Positions 57,701 to 64,000 of a DNA stretch of 64,000 nt are shown here, in pieces (the stretch's first letter is position 1; each line of letters opens with the position of its first letter). The notes beneath the pieces were generated by a model. The model saw only the letters and a list, made by a program, of their open reading frames with translations, did no database searches and was not told the origin of the DNA. The stretch lies in assembly GCA_963931865.1 (NCBI GenBank), contig OZ007509.1, positions 1,191,978 to 1,255,977 on the forward strand, written 5' to 3'. The position numbers were made by a program, and so were the translations under genes. This DNA comes from Axinella damicornis (lineage: Eukaryota > Porifera > Demospongiae > Axinellida > Axinellidae).

Positions 57701-59870
57701 GCATGACCTCTCAGGACTACAGATCAGCAAACAAATGGGTCTTTGCACTCCATTACTTGGTTTACACTTGGAGTGCAAGTACAGTGTTGTGATGAATTGT
57801 GTTGTGTACCAGTGCATGCACCCTAAGTTAAGTGATGTAGCAAGCAAGGTATGAGCAGTGTTGCAATAACTACATTACCAACACACCCACACAGTCTCCC
57901 CACCGACCATCGTGGATTACCAGCAGAAGGTGCTGTCTTTGGAAGGGGAGCAGGTCACCCTGACAGTGAAGGTTGCTGGCAGCCCCACCCCCACTATCAC
58001 ATGGCTCTTCAATGGGAAGAAGGTGAAGGATGACTACTCCACTGAGGTGGGGAGGGATGGATCACTGACACTCACGTGTGTGGAGCTGAAGCATGCTGGC
58101 ACCTACACCTTCAGTGTCAGCAACAGTATGGGCAGTGTGGAGGGGTGCACCAAACTGGTCGTCCACACTGAGGATGAGGACTGTACCAGTGCACCCAAAG
58201 TTGAGAGCAACCCAGTTGGCAAGGAAACATTTGGGGAGTATGTTTCCGGCCTTCATGCACACAACAACACTGCTTTCTTTTCACAATACCAGGTAATAAA
58301 ATTTAAGCACCTCCACACATACACACACAACAGTGAATTGTCCTCCGCTATAGACCTTGCCTTCTGGGGAGGAAGGCCATCAGGTGACCATAGGCATTGC
58401 CTCATCAAACAGGCTCCTGAATCGATTCAGAAACATCACAGCTTGTGAGCCAAGTTATTCTTGTTTAATGTAATTTTAATAGCTAATTTATTAAGAGATG
58501 TGGTTACCCTTTTATGATAGATGATGATCATCGTGTTCTTCTGGAGCCCATCTCTGGAAGAGTGAATTGTGAACACGAATACATCAACGCCTCCTACATA
58601 GATGTAAGACCCTCCACACAATATACAATACGTATATATCACTGGTTTATTACTACATCTGACACACATGTAGGGCTATTCTGAACGCAGGAAGTACATT
58701 GCCACCCAGGGTGAGCTAGTAATACTCTCAGTAGTTATGATGCATTGAAGTATTGACACAAACCTTTGCAGGTCCCCTCCCAAACACTGTCACTGACTTC
58801 TGGTGGCTGGTGTGGCAGGAGAGGATCCATGTAGTTGCCATGGTAACCAGTGTTGTGGAAGGGGGACAGCAGAAGTGTGAGCAGTACTGGCCCAGCCAGG
58901 GGACCCAGGAGTACGGCCCATTCAAAGTCACCCTCACAGACCAGCATGTGTTTGCAGATTACACCGTCCGACAGCTGCTTGTTGCTGTGAGTGTTGTGGT
59001 AATTTTTTATTGAGTTGCTGTCCTTGTACTTATATGTGTACTTAAGTGGCGTACTAGCCATGCATATTCCTGCATTGTCCTCTACTCCCACAGTGTGACC
59101 AGGGTGGGAGGACTCCACTGAAGGTGACACAGTTCCACTTTACTTCCTGGCCAGACCACGGTGTTCCAGAGTATGCTGGGCCAACCCTCAACTACCTCCG
59201 TCGGATGAAGGCCCACGTGAAACCCTCCAGAGGATCCATACTGGTTCACTGCAGGTTAGCAAGAAATGGATTTACTGCATGTGGGCTGGATAGGAGTAGA
59301 AGTGTGGTGTGCCCAGTCTTTGTGAATGGTGTGTGTGGGTTGGATCCAAGATCTAGACATGAATGGCTCATCAGGGCTGTGTCTGTCTCCCTGCAGCGCT
59401 GGTGTTGGGAGGACTGGCACACTGATTGCCATTGACACAGCTCTGGAGCAGACTGCCCAGGAGGATGTGGTGGACATCCCTGCCACTGTCACCAAGATGA
59501 GGAGGCAGCGCATGAAGATGGTCCAATCACCAGTGAGCATGCAGTTACAAGCATTTGATAAATATAGTTTTGAGTCCACATCACTTGGCAAACTAAAGAA
59601 CTTCTGTCTCAGCCAGTAACAGCCTAACAGGGTGAAACATGCCGTAGAAAACGTTTTCACATGCTCATTGCTCATTACAGAAGTGGTACATGCAGGTTGT
59701 GCCAATATCCCTCTCTGTGACCCAACCAGGAGCAGTATGCGTTCATCCATGATGCTGTTCTGGAGTCCCTCACCTGTGGGGATACCCAGGTCCCAGCCTC
59801 TGGACTGGTCAGTGCCATTGAGAAGCTGAAGCAGAGAGACAGTGAAACTGGGAGGACAGGATTTGCATGA
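54729..59870 (+). CDS. Gene 6: receptor tyrosine phosphatase truncated after D1 (926 aa predicted)
   Basis: Exons: 54729-54834, 55193-55495, 55593-55883, 55961-56245, 56309-56578, 56776-56808, 56886-56994, 57119-57240, 57895-58292, 58354-58444, 58521-58603, 58674-58710, 58772-58986, 59094-59254, 59397-59532, 59730-59870. Signal peptide, four FN3 domains, a stalk of one SSSTDPG unit, TM (about 436-465), a cytoplasmic exon with ICYVPS (the ITIM spacing is lost), disulfide-less Ig, and D1 with WPDHGVP and [12 protein letters not shown]3-5 is deleted; only its last 45 bp remain at about 56674-56718. In the last D1 exon four extra bases (GCAT after GGATTT) create an immediate TGA at 59868-59870, so D2 cannot be translated in frame. 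The stop falls where D1 is nearly complete, so a one-domain phosphatase is possible. The donor after the TM exon is GTTAGA, weaker than its paralogs' GTAAGA. Confidence 0.8.
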
Positions 59871-60181
59871 GACCCAGTTCAACGTATGTCATAACAAGTG
59901 GGCCTACACATGCTTAGGCTCTGTTGATTAGTGTGTCATTACTGCTCACTGAAATTCAATTCCAAAGGGGACCCGAAATCAGGCCTACTCCACAGTTTCA
60001 GAGTGCACAAAAACATTTGGCAGGACAAACAAACAGATGGCTATTAGCTATTACCATTATAATAACATTATCAGGGCTACCACACTGTTTTTGAGTACAC
60101 ATGCACTTTAGCTGTTTATGCATGCAGCACAAACAGGATGGCTATTAGCTATTGCCATCGACCATTTGTCTGTATTAACAG

Positions 60182-62477
60182 GTTCTCAGTCTGGTGACTC
60201 CTAAACCTACTGAGGTCATCAGAACCTCTGCCTTCCACTTCCTTGATGTAAACAGGAGCACAGACTTCCTGCCACGTGAGTCAAAGAAATTGATAATGAT
60301 AAAATTGGAGCTATAACATTTGTTTTGAACACACATGCAGCTGACACCTGGAGAGTTGTACTGAAGGGCGAGAGTAATGACTACATTCACGCCAGCTTTG
60401 CACAGGTGAGAGCAGCATGACCTGTGTCACTGCTTGTACTGAATGCTAAAGATCGTTGTGAGTAGATGTGCAGCACTTTAGAGCTGACATAATACATGGT
60501 GCACTGAAATCTTTGCCATGATCTCTGACAGCGATCATGGCAAAGATTTCAGTTTGATCCCTCATTACTATCAATGAACAAATTGCTAGTGGTATCTAAT
60601 ATATAGCTTAGCAATAGTAAAATACCCCGAACTCCTATTCAGTGTGCTCTTCACCTCTTGCTATAGAATACCATTAATAGTTACTGTGTTGGTAATACAC
60701 TTCAACCCAGCCTTCCCCAAGAGGAACTTTGTCTGGCTGTGGTTTATTGACCTGAATCACAAGGATGATGTAATAGGTTTGGATTCTGTTAAGCACTTTA
60801 TTGGGAAACAATTCCTCGCTTCATCATCGTCTAGATCATCCACATCTGTTTCTTCATTCTTGCAACTGTGCACACATGCAGGGCTACAAGCAGTGCAAAG
60901 GATTCATCATCGCCCAGGCTCCAATGAAGATGACATGCCGAGATTTCTGGAAGATGATCTATGAGAGGGAGTGTGGGGTGGTCGTGATGCTCTCAAACCT
61001 GGTGGAGAATGGAAGGGTACGGTACAGCCCTGCTGACATTGTAGCATGAGTGTGTAGCTATACATCTCAGTTGCATGGTGAGCTGAAAAGGTCAGGCTAC
61101 CTCTGCATATAGTGTTACGTACCAAGTTGTGTCACAATACCATGTGAGATCTCATGAATCTTTACTTCTCTCTTCCCTGCAGAAGGTGTGTCACCAGTAC
61201 TGGCCCACTGGTGACACCAAGGGGGTGCAGAAGTTTGGGGAGTTCAATGTCTCTGTCCTCCAAGCCACTCAGCAGGACGGCTTCATACAGCGCATGCTCA
61301 GTGTCACCAACCCCAAGGTAAGGGGCGGGCATGTGTGATTGTCTGAGTTATTCATAGTTGTTGTACCTAATTGTTGGCTTTGAGTATGTGTTCTTGTGCA
61401 CACTTCCACATTCTGTATCTGAACTTAGCCCCGCTCACTCACATACCTCCTGTCTTTGATCTTGCAGTCTGGTCAGGTGCACAAGGTGATCCAGTTCCAG
61501 ATGTCATGCTGGACCTCTGAGGGTCTGTGCACCTCCCCCCGTGCCATCATTGACATCATTGAGCAGGTGTTGGTGATACAGAGGAGGACTGGAAACAGGC
61601 CCATTGTGGTCCATGGCAGGTGGGTTGGGTCCTTCTCCCATTTTGCACATGTATAAACACAGTGTATATGAGATTAATATCCTGAACTAATTATTTTTTG
61701 TTTCTCTGTTTCCCTTCCACACACACACACATGCACTTCCATAATGCACACACAAATACACACATCTCATGCAGTGACACGGTGAGTCGGTGTGGGGTGT
61801 TCTGTTCTCTGATCAATGCCACTGAATGCTGAAAGACAGAGGGCATTGTGGATGTGTTCCAGGTGGTGAAGGCACTCCGCATCCAGATACCAGGCAGTGT
61901 GCTCTCTGTGGTAAGCTTGAACAATTACATTTGCTGACCAATTTATCTGCTTTGATATGCTACAGAAGCCCACGAGAGCTAACTTAGCTACTTCAAGTTC
62001 ATCCACAGTTCGTGTTCATTTTCATTACAGTCTAGCACTCTTTAATTGCAGCTTTCAGCAACAGGCTCAGAAATTTTCAAGCAGCTTGCCATGTTCAGCA
62101 AGAAGAGCTTCTGCCTGTCCTGCTTACACCAAGGTTCAAGGTTAATTTGTTGCCGAGCCCAAACAGAGGATGCAGCATACCACAGCCAACATTGTTAATA
62201 GTGTGGCCACCGTATCTAATGAACACTTGCATGCTGATTACCTTTGCAATGGAAGAATGCTGGTAGTGGTATTGATGAAGTGAATTGGAGTTTGCAGTTC
62301 AATTAACCATGGCTTTGATCATACAATTTTCTCCCTCATTGACATTTGCATCTGACTATGTTGTTGATGGTACATTTCGTGATCTCTGCCTTTTCCCTGC
62401 AGGAGCAATATCGCTTCATATTTGATCTGATGCTGCTGTTTCTTGATTCATTCAGCATCTACTCCAATTTTAAGTAA
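60182..62477 (+). pseudogene. Gene 6 D2 pseudophosphatase exons, now untranslated remnant
   Basis: Exons homologous to D2 of the other genes: 60182-60275, 60341-60405, 60882-61016, 61183-61317, 61468-61619, 61775-61910, 62403-62477. They lie downstream of the frameshift stop at 59868. They have a second lesion, TGC to TGA at 61830-61832 inside the D2 reading frame, and replacements at positions fixed in the other copies (for example KMTCRD for KFTCRD, and CWTSEG for CWTPEG). This fits relaxed constraint after loss of translation. Confidence 0.8.
60504..60552. repeat. 20-bp inverted repeat hairpin in gene 6 intron
   Basis: The arms CTGAAATCTTTGCCATGATC and its exact complement are separated by 9 bp. 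Genes 3 and 4 have only the right-hand half in a diverged form (ACAGTGATCGTGGCAG), so one arm arose here as an inverted copy. Confidence 0.75.
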
Positions 62478-63040
62478 CATATCAGAAACTGCTGTTCATT
62501 AACTTTGTAAACTGTAATTCAGCTACACAGTGCATCACTCATCTAGCAATTTATACCCGTAAAGTCATGCTAATTGCCAGGATTCATCTCGAGATTTCAC
62601 AGTTAGCTAAGTTATATGACCAAGTTCTGGTGGCTGACAAGATTCCAGATCGAGTTGCTGCAGTTCTTGCTCCCAGAAGCTGTTCCTTGCAGGGAACTAG
62701 CTACTGTGTGGGCTTTGGGGAGGGGAGAAAATTCAGCTATGGAGGTTGCTGTACAGATGTACCTTCTCTTTGCTGGACTATATATCACTAGGATCATGCA
62801 AGAGTGCATGATGACATCCTCGTCATCGTCCTCCGCCGCTATGATGATGATGTCAAGAGGGTAGTGGCCTGTGGGCGTGTCAATGAGATAAAGCATGAAC
62901 TACAGTTAGCTACATACACGACTGTGCATACTATATTATCCATGCTATGATGAGGGTTGCATGGGTACTGAACTGGACCGCACCATTATGGTACAGTAAC
63001 TTTGCAGCCTCAATCTCAAGCCACTGCATGAGTAACAGAG

Positions 63041-63700
63041 TATGGAAGCCCACAAAGGGTCAACTAACTTCAATTTCATCAGCGCCTCACTTCCATTGCA
63101 CTCTTCCATTGTACATTGCTGCACTTCCATTGCATACTTCCACTTCTAATTGCACCCTTCCGTCGTATATACCTTCAGACTTCTCTTTGCTCTTCCATCA
63201 ATAGTATATGATTATGCTGGACAACCCTCACTGTCCAGCATTACTATGGACGGTCACATGGGTATTTAGGACATCCTACCAGTCCCACATCCCCTGGTGT
63301 ACCCTGGTGGGATCCTAGTGAAAAGGGACCACTACTGGAGGTAGTGCCTTGTCATCCTAATACTGGGGTACTGGGATCCCATCGGAATATACCGGGACTG
63401 GTAGGATGTCCTAAAGACCCATGGGACCATCCATGGTAATGCTGGACATCAAGGGTTGTCCAACAGGCCACCTGGGAACAAGGCTACCAGCATATATAAG
63501 GGTGAAGGAAGTCAGAAGGTACAATGGAAGTGGAAGCATGTGATGGAAGTGGAAGTGTGCGATGGAAGAGTGCAATGGAAGTGGAAGCACATGATGGAAG
63601 TGGAAGTGTGCGATGGAAGAGTGCAATGGAAGTGGACCGGAAGAGTGCAATGGAAATGAGGCGCCAGTGAAATTGAAGCTGCTGACCCTTGTGGCCTTCC
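63041..63700. mobile_element. 0.66-kb TIR element with nested palindrome and GGAAGT repeats
   Basis: The left end (GGAAGCCCACAAAGGGTCA) and the right end (complement of GGAAGGCCACAAGGGTCAG) are inverted repeats, continuing through a CAATTTCA/GCGCCTCA block. It is flanked by GTAACAGAG (63032-63040) and GTAACAGGG (63701-63709). The gene 0 flank near 6560 is uninterrupted here. Inside lie a nested long palindrome (63219-63461, ends GGACAACCCT) and a GATGGAAGTGGAAG-type tandem array (about 63525-63655). Confidence 0.75.
63219..63461. mobile_element. 243-bp palindromic MITE nested in 63041-63700
   Basis: The arms begin GGACAACCCT and stay complementary with some mismatches for about 70 bp (including TTTAGGACATCCTACCAGTC). 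The interior is also partly palindromic. It interrupts the outer element between its GGAAG repeats. Confidence 0.7.
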
Positions 63701-64000
63701 GTAACAGGGTGATGTCAGGGCACGATGTTGTGTCCTGACACTGTGGTAGGTTTAATACCGATCTGTGGAAGGCTTTGAATCAGTACACAGACAATGCAAC
63801 AACACCTTCCAGCTAGTGCAACACAGCTCTGCAGGACTGAGTGTCACCCTGCACATTGGCTTCTTTAGAGGGATAATTATAGAACTTAGTTCATGAAATT
63901 AATGTCCCATGTGTCCAAGATGGATTAGATCAGTCACAGATCTCAGCTGCTTCAATGCCACCTGCATGCATAACCTGGTGAGACCTCTCTTCAGCTCAGG

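Larger units (their letters stand above)
62478..64000. other. 3' flank of gene 6
   Basis: Sequence from 62478 matches the flank of gene 0 (6095 onward) almost throughout, apart from the insertion at 63041-63700. No coding exon is seen up to the window end. Confidence 0.6.

Overview
This is eukaryotic (metazoan) DNA: genes are split into many short exons with GT-AG introns, and the sequence is full of transposon remnants and microsatellites. It holds a tandem array of one gene family, receptor-type protein tyrosine phosphatases (RPTPs) with fibronectin type III (FN3) ectodomains. Compact introns, FN3-rich phosphatase receptors and many small MITE-like insertions would fit a sponge or another early-branching animal. 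That is inference; nothing here fixes the species.

Layout, all receptor genes on the + strand. Gene 0 (1-6094) is the 3' end of a copy whose last intron holds a 3.7-kb DNA transposon. Gene 1 (8781-19524), gene 2 (21090-31070), gene 3 (32435-39281) and gene 4 (40387-47921) have complete exon sets in which every splice phase and total length works out; predicted proteins are 1328, 1464, 1132 and 1136 aa. Gene 5 (49619-52711) has FN3 domains and a membrane segment but stops right after it, so it has no phosphatase; two of its FN3 exons carry frameshifts. Gene 6 (54729-62477) is frameshifted at the end of its first phosphatase domain, and its second domain is a decaying remnant.

Common plan: signal peptide; 3 to 5 intact FN3 domains, each on its own phase-1/phase-1 exon; a Ser/Thr/Pro stalk (greatly expanded in gene 2); one membrane helix; a short cytoplasmic exon that in some copies carries an ITIM-like tyrosine motif; an I-set immunoglobulin domain on the CYTOPLASMIC side, in the same exon as the start of the phosphatase; a catalytically complete D1 phosphatase; and a D2 pseudophosphatase whose catalytic Cys is Gly in every copy. 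The Ig domain lacks both canonical disulfide cysteines, as expected in the reducing cytosol. Gain and loss of FN3 exons, stalk length, ITIM-like motif, phosphatase tail and D2 make the array look like a diversifying receptor family, possibly for recognition. The function is inference.

Between and inside the genes are several transposons whose ends and target-site duplications can be read directly, because paralogous introns keep the empty site. The largest (1511-5230) encodes a multi-exon, integrase-like transposase with a Ulp1-type protease and a PHD finger, and has 9-bp target duplications. Tiny 37-113-bp elements with the same termini are scattered through the window.
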